The notes under the pieces are model-generated. The model was not told where the DNA came from and did not search any database. It saw only the letters and a program-made list of their open reading frames with translations. The position numbers were made by a program, and so were the translations under genes. A stretch of DNA of 64,000 nucleotides from Delphinus delphis (taxonomy: Eukaryota > Chordata > Mammalia > Artiodactyla > Delphinidae): positions 18,013,355-18,077,354 of the forward strand of contig NC_082694.2 of assembly GCF_949987515.2 (NCBI RefSeq). Reading direction: 5' to 3'. Shown here one piece after another: positions 34,682 through 46,214 of this stretch. The first letter of the stretch is position 1, and the number at the start of each line of letters is the position of its first letter.

Positions 34682-35806
34682 TTTAAAAAAATTATTTTAT
34701 ATTGGAGGATAGCTGATTAACAATATTGTGTTAGTTTCAGGTGTACAGCAAAGTGATTCAGTTATACATAGATATGTATCTATTCTTTTTAAAATTATTT
34801 TCCCATTTAGGTTATTACAGAATATTGAGAAGAGTTCCATGTGCTATTTAGTATGTCTTTTTTGGTTACCTATTTTATTAATTAATTTATTTATTTATTC
34901 ATTTTTTCACAGCCTTAAGGTGCTCTACACATTCAGAGAAACTTCTCTAGTAATGAACTATAGAAATGATACCTGAAATTATAGTCTTGCCTACGTATTT
35001 TAAATGTAGCAGTGTGTACATGTCAATTCCAAACTCCCAAGCTACCCCTCTCCTCCACCCTTCCCCCCTGGTAACCATAAATTCATTCTCCAAGTGTGTA
35101 AGTTTGTCTCTGTTTTGTAAATAAGTTCATTTGTATCATATTTTAAAAAAAAATTGTATGGAGACACAAAAGACCCCTAATAGCGAAAAGAATTTTAAGG
35201 AAGAAAAATGGAGCTGGAGTAACCAGGCTTCTTGATTTTAGACTACATTACAAAGCTACAGTCATCAAAACAATATAGTACTGGCACAAAAACAGAAATA
35301 TAAATAAATGGAACAAGATAGAAAGCCCAGAAATAAACAATGGAGAAAAGACAGTCTCTTCAACAAATGGTGTTGGAAAAAATGGGCATCTACATGTAAA
35401 TAAATGAAACTAGAACATTGTTTTACACCATACACAAAAATGAACTCAAAATGGATTAAAGCCCTAAATGAGAGACTGGATACTATAAAACTCTTAGAGG
35501 AAAATGTAGGCAGAACACTCTTTGACACAAATTGCAGCAATATCTTTTTCTATCTATCTCCTATAGTAATGGGAATAAAAACAGAAATAAATAAATGGGA
35601 CCTAATTAAAATCAAAAGCTTTTGTACCGCAAAAGAAATCATAAACAAAACAAAAAGACAACCCACAGAATGGGAGAAAATATTTGCAAACAATGCAAAC
35701 AACAAGTCATTAGTCTCCAAAATTTACAAACAGCTCATGTGGCTCAATATTAAAAAAAAAAAAAAAAAAAATCAAAAAATGAGCAGAAGACCTAAATAGA
35801 TATTTC
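34682..35806 (-). mobile_element. 5'-inverted (twin-primed) L1
   Basis: The left part (34682-35140) is L1 3'UTR on the minus strand, with the T-rich tail complement at its left. The right part (35145-35800) is L1 ORF2 on the plus strand, with frame 35404-35799 containing WDLIKIKSFCTAKEIINK. Opposed orientations, an L1 segment missing between them, and flanks tgcaatcttctttt (34668-34681) and tgtaattttctttt (35807-35820) matching at 12 of 14 bases fit one insertion with a 5' inversion. The ORF2 piece is not functional. Confidence 0.75.
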
Positions 35807-35820
35807 TGTAATTTTCTTTT

Positions 35821-36160
35821 AACAAAAATTTATTCTTTAATGATTTATCTTTTTTTGGGCTAAATTTTACTAATTTGTTTGCTTATTCTGTTGTCTCATT
35901 CTGGAGTTCACATTGTTCATAAAGCTATCAACTTTTTCATTAAATGTATCTGTGGCATCATAAAGGTTATTCTCCTTTTCATTTTTCTTAAAGACAACAA
36001 TCATTCAAATGTGGTGGGTTTGTTGTTGTTGTTTTCAATAAATTAACCAGCTTTAGGAGCTCTAATTCACAAACTTGAAAAATTTAGAAAATAAAATAAT
36101 CAAAGCTAAAAATTCTCTAATAAATAAGTTCTCATTTGGTGCTTTTAAGGGAGAGTTCTC
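35821..36160. other. Unassigned AT-rich stretch
   Basis: Short low-complexity words (tgttgttgttgtt near 36021-36033) and no gene. Possibly an upstream piece of the old L1 3' sequence that follows. Confidence 0.35.
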
Positions 36161-36520
36161 AGCAAATATGTTAGAGAATAAATTCCAGAATAGAGTTGTC
36201 CATTTCTAATTTTAATATATATTTTTAATTTTGTAAAATAATGTACATCTAGAAAAGTACATTTAAATCAAATATACATTTAAACAAATAATTTAAAATT
36301 TAATACCTAACAACCACTCATTGAAAACCAAATATTGTCAGAATTCCACACATGCCAAGCATACCCTCATTGTTACAACCCACTCCCATTGCCTTATTTA
36401 TAACTGCTAGCCTGAATTTTAAGATGATCATTTCTCTGCTTTTTTTATAGCCATACCATATGTATACATATATGAAATATTGTTTATTTTGCAGCAAATT
36501 ATCATTTTCAAAAATTACTA
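36160..36520 (-). mobile_element. Old L1 3'UTR-like fragment
   Basis: The blocks 'aaccactcattgaaaacc', 'cacatgccaagcatacc', 'acaacccactcccattgcc' and 'tttttttatagccatacca' resemble the complement of an L1M 3'UTR. The divergence is high. Confidence 0.45.
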
Positions 36521-36544
36521 CAGGATTATTCCTTCTCCTAGATG

Positions 36545-37165
36545 CTATTCTACTATGTGATTTTGCCACGCTACTATCTAAAGGTGGAAAGTAATTCCCC
36601 TTCTATTGAAATTGGGCTAGCCTTTGTAATATAATTGCAACTGAATGATGCTATGTGATTTCCCAGGCTTTATCAGAAGGCTTGTAACTTCTGCCTTGGT
36701 CTTTTTAAACATTTGTCTCTGAATACTCCCTTTTGGAAGATTTTCTCTCATAATCTAGCAACATGTTTTGAGAAGCATGTGAAGTGCTCTAATCAATTGT
36801 CACAGCTGAGCTTAACCATAGAGAAGAGTGACCAGCTATATGACCAAAATGATCCTGGTTTTAGCACTAAACATCCAGCATATTAGGAACCCTTTCAGTT
36901 CCAGGAAAACTGGGACAGTTGGTCAAAGTATCTTAGACTCATCCCCACCTAGACACCAAAAATGTGACTATAGAATCTTCTACATAATTACAGCTGCAAT
37001 CATTCAAGTCACCCCAGCCTTTCAAACCTTCTCAGCTGAAGCATCTAACATAGTGAAGCAGAAAAAAAATTCATCCCCCCATGCGCTATTTGAATTACTG
37101 ACTCACAGAATTTATGATAATAACAAACCAGTTATTATTTTATGCCACTGAGTTTAGAGTACTTT
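36545..37165 (+). mobile_element. Ancient LTR-like repeat with a nested insertion
   Basis: Its start ('gaaattgggctagcctttgt') and end ('attttatgccactgagttt', 'acccagtaatac') match an old MaLR/ERVL-type LTR pattern. The middle (36825-36929) is a different short element. The 107-codon plus-strand frame at 36828-37151 spans the nest boundary and is not a gene. Confidence 0.5.
36825..36929. mobile_element. Short palindromic DNA transposon nested in the LTR
   Basis: The left end 'agagtgaccagct' and right end 'cagttggtcaaagt' are roughly complementary, as are the inner 'tcctggttttagcact' and 'ggaaaactgggac' blocks. This matches a known small mammalian element with GTGACCA…TGGTCAC ends. I cannot name it with certainty. 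Confidence 0.5.
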
Positions 37166-37340
37166 TTTACCCAGTAATACATAAGAAAAATATTATAAAA
37201 TTTTCTTGAACTTTTTATAAATAACATGATTTGTACTTTACTGTCTTCATTTTTTTGCAGAATAAATGAATAACAAATTTGAAGATATACAATAGAACAA
37301 TAAAAAATTAAGAAAAAAATATAAATGAGGCAAATACATG
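37166..37340. other. Unassigned AT-rich spacer
   Basis: Short A/T-rich DNA between the LTR-like repeat and the old L1. Nothing recognised. Confidence 0.4.
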
Positions 37341-38325
37341 AGGCAAAAAACATTGGAATTGCAAGGAGAAATAGACAAATCCACAGTTACAGTTGGAGAT
37401 TTCAACAGCTCTTTTTTAGTGATGATAGAGCCAACAAAAAGAAAATCAGTACTGATACAATTGAATAAAACAGCACCACCAGTACACTGGATCCAATTAG
37501 CATATACAGAATACTCTATTCAACAACAAAGTAATACACATTTTTCAAGCTCACATGGAATATTCAGCATGATAAACCATATGTTGTGTCAAAAATCTGA
37601 AAAAATGTAAAGGAACAGGAATCATACAAAATATATTCTCATTCCACAATGGAACTAAACCAAAATTAATTACAGAAAGATTGCTGGAAAAACTCCAATA
37701 TTTGGAGATCAAACAATACACTTCTGAATAACACATAAATCAAAAAAGAAGTGTCAAAAAACTAAAAATATTTTCAAGTAAATAAAAATTTAAAATATAA
37801 TAATATTTCTGAGATAGAAGGAAAGCAGTGCTTCAAAGAAAATCTGTAGCATTAAATGTATATATTATAAAAGAAGTTGGACCTAAAGTGAAAATATAGT
37901 TTCCAACATTTTACACTACATAAATAACAAGTGGAAGCCTAAAGCTAACAGATGAAGATAAATAATAAAATGTAGAGGACAAATTTATAAACTTAAACTA
38001 GTAAATCAAAGGAGAAAATTAACAAACTGGAAAGCTAATTGTTTGGAAAAGAGGAATGAAATTGATAAAGCTGCAGCCAGGCTAAACAAGAGAAAGAGAA
38101 AATTACCAATATGGAATTTTTCAGTAATCATTACTACTGACTCCATGGAAACTAAGATTATACTAAAGGAATACTACAAATAATTCTAAGGCCACACATT
38201 TTGTAATTTAGGTGAAATGTATCAATGATTTGACAGACACAAATTGTCAAATTTCACATGAGGAGAAGTAGATCACCTATACAGTTCTATACACATAATA
38301 AGTTGAATCAGTAATGAATAAGTGC
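37340..38325 (+). mobile_element. Old L1 ORF2, first of three pieces
   Basis: It holds decayed L1 endonuclease and spacer sequence: 'gttggagatttcaacagctc' (the GDFN catalytic region), 'catggaatattcagcatgat', 'atctccaatatttggagatc'-type order, and 'ccaggctaaacaagagaaag'. Many stops are present. It continues at 40790 and 46058, interrupted by two younger L1s. A frame at 37338-37610 keeps a VGDFNSS-like endonuclease motif. Confidence 0.8.
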
Positions 38326-40772
38326 AAATATATGCAAATCAATATATGCAAATCAATCAATGTGATACACCATATTAACAAACTGAAGGATAAAAACCAT
38401 ATGATAATCTCAATAGATACAGAAAAAGCTTTCAACCATATTCAACACCCATTTATTATAAAAGCTTTCCAAAAAGTAGGCATAGAGGGAACTTACTTCA
38501 GCATAATAAAGGCCATATATGACAAACCCACAGCAAGCATCATAATCAATGGTGAAAAACTGAAAGCATTTCCACTAAAATCAGGAACAAGACAAGATTG
38601 CCCACTCTCACTATTATTATTCAACATTGTTTTGGAAGTTTTAGCCACATCAATCACAGAAGAAAAAGAAATAAAAGGAATCCAAATTGGAAAAGAACTA
38701 AAGCTGTCACTGTTTTCAGATGACATGATACTATACATAGAGACTCCTAAAGATGCTACCAGAAAACTAGTAGAGCTAATCAATGAATTTGGTAAAGAAG
38801 CAGGATAAAATATTAATGCACAGAAATCTCTTGCATTCCTAAACACTAATGATGAAAAATCTGAAAGAGAAATTAAGAAAACACTCCCATTTACCATTGT
38901 AACAAAAAGAATAAAGTACCTAGGAATAAACCTACCTAAGGAGACAAAAGACCTCTATGCAGAAAATTATAAGACACTGATGAAAAAAAGTAAAGATGAT
39001 ACAAACAGATGGAGAGATATACCATGTTCTTGGATTGGAAAATCAGCAGTGTGAAAATGACTACACTACACAAAGCAATCTACAGATTCAATGCAATCCC
39101 TGTCAAACTACCAATGGCATTTATCACAGAACTAGAACAAAAAATTTTCACAATTTGTATGGAAACAACAAAAAAACTGGAAAAGCTAAAGCAATCTTGA
39201 GAAAGAAAAATGGAGCTGGAGGAATAGGATTCCCTGACTTCAGACTATACTACTAAGCTACAATAATCAAGACAGTATGGTACTGTTGCAAAAACTGAAA
39301 GATAGATCAATGAAACTAGATAGAAAGTCCAGAGATAAACCCATGAACATATGATCAGCTTATCTTTGATAAAGGGGGCAGAATATACAATGGAGAAAAG
39401 ACAGCCTCTTCAATAAGTGGTTCTGGGAAAACTGGATAGCTACATGGAAAAGAATGAAATTAGAGCACTTCCTAACACCATACACAAAAAGAAATTCAAA
39501 ATGGATTAAAGACCTAAATGTAAGGCCAGACACTATAAAACTCTTAGAGGAAAGCATAGGCAGAACACTCTATGACATAAATCACAGCAAGATCCTTTTT
39601 GACCCATCTCCTGGAGAAATGGATATAACAAAAATAAACAAATGGGACCTAATGAAATTTAAAAGCTTTTGCACAGCAAAGGAAGCCATAAACAAGATGA
39701 AAAGACAACTCTCAGAATGAGAGAAAATATTTGCAAACAAAGCAACTGAGAAAGGATTAATCTCCAAAATAAACAAGCAGCTCATGCAGCTCAATATCAA
39801 AAAAAAAAAACAAGCAATGCAATCCAAAAAATGGCGGAAGACCTAAATAGATATTTTTCCAAAGAAGCATTCAGATTGCCAACAAACACATGAAAGAATC
39901 TCAATGTCACTAATCATTAGAGAAATGCAAATCAAAACTGCAATGAGGTATTACCTCACACCATTCAGAATGGCCATCATCAAAAAATCTACAATCAATA
40001 AATGCTGGAGAGGGTGTAGAGAAAAGGGAACACTCTTGTGCTGTTGGTGGGAATGTAAATCAATAAGGCCACTATGGAGAACACTATGCAGGTTCCTTAA
40101 AAACCTAAATATAGAACTACCATGTGACACAGCAATCCTACTACTTGGCATATACACTGAGGAAACCATAATTCAAAAAGAGACATGTACCACAATAGCC
40201 AGGACATGGAAGCAACCTAAGTGTCCATCAACAGATGAATGGATAAAGAAGATGTGGCACATTTATACAATGGAATACTACTCAGTCATAAAAAGAAACA
40301 AAATTGAGTTATTTTTAGTGAGGTGGATGGATCTAGAGACTGTCATATGGAATGAAGTAAGTCACAAAGAGAAAAACAAATACCATATGCTAACACATAT
40401 ATATGGAATCCAAAAATATAAAATTGTTATGAAGAATCTAGGGGTAGGACAGGAATAAAGACACAAAGAATTGGCTTAAGGATGCAAGGAGGGGTTAGGT
40501 TAAGCTGGGATGAAATGAGAGAGTAGCATTGACATATATACACTACCAAGTGTAAAATAGATAACTAGTGGGAAGCAGCTGCATCCCACCAGGAGATCAG
40601 CTCATTGCTTTGTGACCACCTAGAGTGGTGGGATAGGGAATGTGGGAGGGATACACAAGAGGGAGGGTATATGTGGATATATATATACATATAGCTGATT
40701 CAATTTGTTATACAGCAGAAACTAACACAACATTGTAAAGCAATTATACTCCAATAAAGATGTTAAAAAAAA
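38326..40772 (+). mobile_element. 5'-truncated L1 with reverse transcriptase region and 3'UTR
   Basis: Starts at about 38330 in ORF2 ('tatatgcaaatcaatcaatg'), passes through the reverse transcriptase and C-terminal regions, and ends with a 3'UTR, an aataaag signal (about 40753) and a poly(A) tail (40763-40775). It matches the cetartiodactyl L1 consensus closely, so it is much younger than the L1 it interrupts. Target-site duplications are ambiguous because both sides are A-rich. Confidence 0.9.
38330..40458 (+). pseudogene. L1 ORF2 remnant (reverse transcriptase to C-terminus)
   Basis: The longest frame (38314-38808) carries reverse transcriptase motifs: an [20 protein letters not shown] block and the catalytic F-S-D-D at 38713-38724, in place of the usual F-A-D-D. 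Further pieces are 38996-39256 (KNGAGGIGFPDFRLYY), 39454-39720 and 39904-40458 (C-terminal WKQPKCPSTDEWIKKMWHIY and beyond). The pieces lie in different frames and the N-terminal endonuclease is absent. The last frame reads past the usual ORF2 stop to 40458. No product is expected. Confidence 0.9.
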
Positions 40773-41614
40773 AAAAAGAAGAAGAATCTTCCATATGAGA
40801 AATCATCAGACCAGCAGATTTTTTACTTGTGCATTCTGTCAATCATGTAAGTTAGAAATAATACCAATTTTCCACATTCTTTTCTGGAAAATATAAATGG
40901 AGGAACACTTCCCAATTAATTCAATGAGTCCAGCATTATCCTATTATTAAAATCAGATGAAGACATTAGAAGAAAAAAAGAACAGGCCAATATCACTCAT
41001 GAATACAGATGAAAATAACCTTTACCAGGAATTAGCAAATCAAAACCATAAATTAAAAAAATAATAAAATTATATATAATGGAAAATGGGATTTGTTCTA
41101 AGTTTGCAAGGGTATTTCATCATTTAAAAATGAAGGTAATATACTATATAGAAGAAAAACATACAATCATATCATCTGAAACATAAAAAATATATGACAA
41201 AATCTATCACTTATTTATGACCAAAATGTCTCAGCTATCTATGAGTAGAGGAAAACCTTCCATAAATTTATCAGTGATTTCTCTGAAAAACTGATCAATA
41301 ACCTCATATGTAAATTGTGATAAAATGGACACCCCTAAGTTGAAGAAAAAGGCAAAGCTGTCCTCTCTCACATTATGCTGGAATTGCTAACTGAAACAAT
41401 CATACAAGGCAAAGAAATGAAATGAATGCACATTGGTAATAAATAAATAAAATTGATTTTATTCACAGAAGACAATATTGTCTATGTAGAAAATTCCAAG
41501 AATCAACATGAACAACCAAAAACCTCCTAGAACAATTAAGTGAATGTAGCAATATCACAGGATGCAAGACTAACATAGAAAAGTCAATTACTTTCCTATA
41601 TACCGGTAATGAAA
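40773..41614 (+). mobile_element. Old L1 ORF2, second piece
   Basis: Continues the element at 37340-38325 in the reverse transcriptase region: 'accagcagattttttactt' (about 40811), 'caggccaatatcactcatga' (40983-41002), 'ggaattagcaaatcaaa', 'aggatgcaagactaac'. It ends at 'cctatataccggtaatgaaa', where a younger L1 entered. Confidence 0.8.
41597..41614 (+). repeat. Target-site duplication, left copy
   Basis: The sequence tatataccggtaatgaaa matches the right copy at 46040-46057 in 15 of 18 bases and brackets the minus-strand L1. Confidence 0.8.
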
Positions 41615-42053
41615 TTATTTTATTTTATTTATTTTTTATTGAAATATAGTTGACTTACAATATTATTTTAGTTTCACATTTACAGTACAGTAATTTGATA
41701 TTTTATAGAATATATTCCATACAAAGTTATTATAAAATATTGACTATATTCCCTGTGAAGTGTATTATATCCTTGTAACTTATTCATTTTATACCTGGCA
41801 TTTCATACCTCTTAATCCTCTTCACTTATTTGGGCCCTTCCCCCACTAACACTCCTCTGGAAACCACTAGTTCATTCTCTGTATCTGTTTCATTATATTT
41901 GTTCCTTTGTTTTACATTTTACATTCCACATGACAGTGAAAATATACAGTATTTGTTTTTCTCTATCTGATTTATTTCACTAAGCATAATACTCTCTAGA
42001 TCCACCCATGTTTTCACAAATGGAAGAATTTCATTCTTTTTTATGGCTGATTT

Positions 42054-42107
<54 letters not shown>

Positions 42108-42114
42108 CACACAC
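42054..42114. repeat. TA/GT/TA/CA compound microsatellite
   Basis: A (TA)3 start, then an uninterrupted (GT)17 at 42061-42094, then (AT)6 and a short CA run. It sits in the ORF2 C-terminal region of the minus-strand L1. Confidence 0.97.
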
Positions 42115-43598
42115 TTCTTTATTCATTCATCTGTCGATGGACACTTAGGTTGTTTCTATATCTTGGCTTTTATAAGTAATTATGCACTGAACATTGAGAT
42201 GCATATATCTTTTTGAATTAGTGTTTTTGTTTTCTTTGAATAAATACCCAGGAGTGGGATTGCTGGATTGTATGCTAGTTCTATTTTTAATTTTTTAAGG
42301 AAACTCCATACTGTTTCTCATAGTGGCTGTACCAATTTACATTCCCACAGACAGTGCACAAGGGTTACCTTTTATCACCAACACTTGCTATTTCTTGTCT
42401 TTTTGACAATAGCCATTCTGACAGGTATAAGGTGATACCTCGTTGTTTTGATTTGCATTTTCCTGGTGAAAATGCAAATCATGCTGAGCATTTTTTCATG
42501 TGTCAGTTGGCCATCTGTATGTCTCCTTTGGAAAAATGCCTATTCAGGCCCTCTGCCTACTTTTTAATCAGATTTTTAAAAATATTGAGTTGTATGAGTT
42601 ATTTGTATACTTTGGATATTAATCTTTTATGGGACATATCATTTGTAAGCATGTTCTCCCATTCAGTATGTTGTATTTTCATTGTGTTTATGATTTCTTT
42701 CTCTGTGCTAAAACATTTTACTTTGATTAGGTCTCATCTGATTATTTTTGCTATTATTTCCCTTGCCTGAGGAGGAAGATATAAAAAGGGCTAAGACCAA
42801 TGCCAAAGAGTGTACTGCCTATGCTTTCTTCTAGCAGTTTTATGGTTTCAGGTCTTATATTTATGTCTTTAATCCATTTTCAGTTTATTTTTGTGGATGA
42901 TGTGAGAAAACTCTCTCCTTTCATTCTTTTAGCTGTCCAGTTTTCCCAAAACAACTTATTGATAAGACTATAGTTTCTCCATTGTATATTCTTGCTGCCT
43001 TTAGTCATAGACTAATTGAGTACATATGTGTGGGTTTATTTCTGGGATCTATCTCTATGTTGTGGCATCGATCTATGTGTCTGTTTTTGTGCCAGTACCA
43101 TACTGTTTTGACTACTGTAGCTTTGTAGCATAGCCTGAAGCCAGGAAGTTTGATACCTCTAGAATTGTTCTTTCTTTTACCAAATTGCTTTGGCAATTCA
43201 GGGTGTTTTGTGGTTCCATTAGAATTTTAGGATTATTTGTTCTAGTGCTGTGAAAAATGACATGGGCATTTTCATAGGGATTGTATTAAATTTGTAGATT
43301 GCTTTTTGTAGCATGGGCATTTTAACAATATTAATTCTTTCAATCCAGGAATACTGAATATCTTTCCATCTATTTGTACCCACTTCAATATCCTTCATCA
43401 ATGTTTTATATTTTTCTGAGTACCAGCCTTTCACTACCTTGGTTAAATTTACTCCTAGGTATTTTTCCCTTTGATTTGAATTTAAATGGGATGTTTTCTT
43501 GATTTCTGTTTCTGATAGTTTGCTCTCAGTGTATAGAAATGCAACAAATGTCCTATATTAATCTTGTACCCAGCAATTTTATTGAATTCATGTATTAA

Positions 43599-43603
<5 letters not shown>

Positions 43604-43646
<43 letters not shown>
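43604..43646. repeat. Perfect (TA)n microsatellite
   Basis: About 43 bases of uninterrupted alternating A and T in the reverse transcriptase part of the same L1. A likely polymorphic locus. Confidence 0.97.
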
Positions 43647-43650
<4 letters not shown>

Positions 43651-46039
43651 AGTCTTTAGGGTTTTCTATATATAGCATCATGTCATCTGCAAATAGTAAC
43701 AGTTTTACTTTTTCCCTTCCAACTTGGATACCTTTTATTTCCTTTTTATTGTCTGATTTCTGCAGCTAGGACTTCCAATACTACATTAAATATGTGGCAA
43801 GAGTGAGCATCCTTGTCTTGTTCTTTATTTTAAAGGAAAAAAAAACTTCCAGTGTTTCACCATTGAGTATGAAGTTAGCTGTGGTTTTGTCATAAATGGC
43901 CTTTATTATATTGAGGTATGTTCCCCCATACCAACTTTATTGAGAATTTTTATCATGAATGTCCATTCAATTTTGTCAAATGATTTTTCTGCATCTATTG
44001 AGGTGAGGTGATAACATGATTTTTATCTTTTCCTGTGAGTTTACATTTTCTGATGAAATTTTTCTTTCCAACATTTTCTTATTTCTTGGTATAGCTTTTT
44101 CTTTTTTGCATAAGGAAGACATTAACATTTCTTGTAAGATGAGTTTAGTAGTGATAAACTCTTGGTTTTTGCTTGTTTGGAAAACTCTTTATTTGCCCCT
44201 CAATTCTGAATGATTTGCTGGGTAGAGTATCCTTTGTTGTAGGTTTCTTCTTTAAGTACTTTAAATTCATTAAGCCACTCCCTTCTGACTTGTGAATCTT
44301 TGTTAAAAAATAAGCTTATAGTCTTATAGGGATTCCCTTGTATGTGACTCTGTTTTTCTCTTGTTGCCTTTAAAATTATCACTTTGATTTTACATTTTAA
44401 TTATGATATGTCTTAGTGTGGGTCTTTTTGGTTCATCTTGATTGAGTCTCTCTGTGCTTCTTGGACTTAGATATCTGTTTCTTTCTTCAGATTAGGAATT
44501 TTTCAGTCATAATTTCATCAAATATGATTTCCTCCCCTTTCTTCTTCTTTGGGACCCTTATAATGATAATGTTAGTATGCTTGATGTTGTCTCAAAGGCT
44601 CCTTAAACTACGCTCATTTTTAAATTTGTTTTTCCTTTTTGCTGTTCTGATTGGAAGGTTTCCAATACCCTGTCTTCCATGTTGCTCATGCATTCTTCTG
44701 TATCATCTAGTCTGATTCTAGATGAATCTTCAGCTTTGGTTATTTTTACGTTTTCTAGTTCTTTGCTGAAGTTCTCACTGTGTTCCTCTATCCTTTACCC
44801 AAGGTCAGTGAGCATTTATTTACTCACTATTGCTTTGAATTCTCTTAAGTAAATTATTGATCTCTGTTTCCTTATGAAAACATAATGAAATGTTTATTTT
44901 CTGGGGTTTTATTTGTTCTTTCATTTGGAACATATTCCTCTGCCTTCTCAGTTTGTTTGACTTTCTTTGCTTATCTCCATGAAACTAGGTGAAACAGTTT
45001 CCTATCCTAGGAAACTTGTGTGGGAGCATCCCTATGTAATTTGTTAGTGCCTAGTAGTTTTGGTGCTAGAGGCAAATCTGAAGTAACTACTGGCTGCATC
45101 TTTTCCTGGGTTGCTCTGGCAGTCTCCATCTTGGTGTGGCATAAGGCTGGAGTTGTATGGGCTAGAAGTGGAATCAGGTGTGAGCCAGCACTCCTCCCAG
45201 GCTCAATGGACACTCCCACCCTGATGAGGGATGGGACCAGGATCCAAGAGGCTGGAGAAGGGGCCCTGAGGGAGCTGAGATTCTCTCCAGTATAACAGCC
45301 ACTTTTTCCTTGGTTGGGGCAGGGCCAGGGTCCAAGTGTCTGGAACAACAAATCTGAGCTATCTCTGCTTCTACTCAGTGCAACGGTGATCTCCACATTG
45401 GCTGAGGTAAAGCTGGGCCCTGTGGGGTTAGAGCCACAATTCTAAGCTAGCTCCACTTCTCCAGGGAATAATGGAAGATTCTTCCCTGGTTGGGACCAGG
45501 AGGGATTGGATCAGAAGCCTGGTGTGGGCTGGGGGGCATCCTGAGGTGGTCTGGCAGGCCAGCCAGATCACCAGGAAGTTTTCATCAATCTGCTGTTTCT
45601 GTGCTCAAACTAGGAGCAAGCACCTCTGAGCACCCTCGAGAAGAGCAGACACTCGGTTTCCTATAGCCATCCAGTAAGTCTCACTGCTTTCAAACCAGGC
45701 AAGAGAGCTCATCTTCCCAGTGCCAGACCTCATTTCTGGTGTGTCCAATATGAGATTTGAACCCTTTGCTCCTTAGGGAGTAGGCCCAAGACTGTGATAT
45801 ATCCCTCCTCTTCTGGGTCACCTACCAGGAGTGTGGTTGAGTAGATTGCTTCTCCTCTCTTTCTACCAAACTCTGTGTTTCTTCCTGTATAACCTTGGTT
45901 GTAGAGGATCCGCTCTGCTAGTCTCCAGGTCATTCTCAAACTGAGTTGCTGTATATGTAGTTTTAGTTTTGATGTGTATGTGAGAGGGTGAGAGGAGGTG
46001 AGCTCAAGGTCTTCCTACTCTGCCATCTTGATCCCACCT

Positions 46040-46057
46040 TATATCCCTATAATGAAA
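46040..46057 (+). repeat. Target-site duplication, right copy
   Basis: tatatccctataatgaaa, matching 41597-41614 at 15 of 18 bases. Confidence 0.8.
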
Positions 46058-46195
46058 GAGTGAACTTTGAAGAAGAAAAAAAAAGGAAAAGAATACCATT
46101 TACAATGGTCTCAAAAACAAGGATAAAGTTAGGTATGAATCTATAAATATGTGCAGAGAAACATATTCAAAAAACTACAAAATGGTGATTCAGAA
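46058..46195 (+). mobile_element. Old L1 ORF2, third piece
   Basis: Resumes the old element after the minus-strand L1: 'ataccatttacaatggtctc', 'gttaggtatgaatctata', 'aaaaactacaaaatggtgat', the reverse transcriptase thumb region of old L1s. It ends near 46195. Confidence 0.7.
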
Positions 46196-46214
46196 AACAA
46201 GTCTTAGCAGGATT

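Larger units (their letters stand above)
41615..46039 (-). mobile_element. Internally deleted L1 with both ends
   Basis: Left end: T-rich tail complement and 3'UTR (41615-41915). ORF2 C-terminus and reverse transcriptase region follow (41919-about 44030; C-terminal frame 41919-42110 holds FVKTWVDLESIMLSEINQIEKN). Sequence then jumps to ORF1 C-terminal material (about 44080-44960) and a 5'UTR ending 'ctctgccatcttgatcccacc' at 46039, the complement of an L1 start. The ORF2 N-terminal half, including the endonuclease, is missing. Both frames are broken. It is flanked by an 18-bp duplication, so it entered the old L1 as this deleted form or lost the segment later. Confidence 0.88.

Noticed and set aside
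38493..38897. 134-codon minus-strand frame
   Set aside because: Antisense of the L1 reverse transcriptase region at 38314-38808, with no independent evidence.
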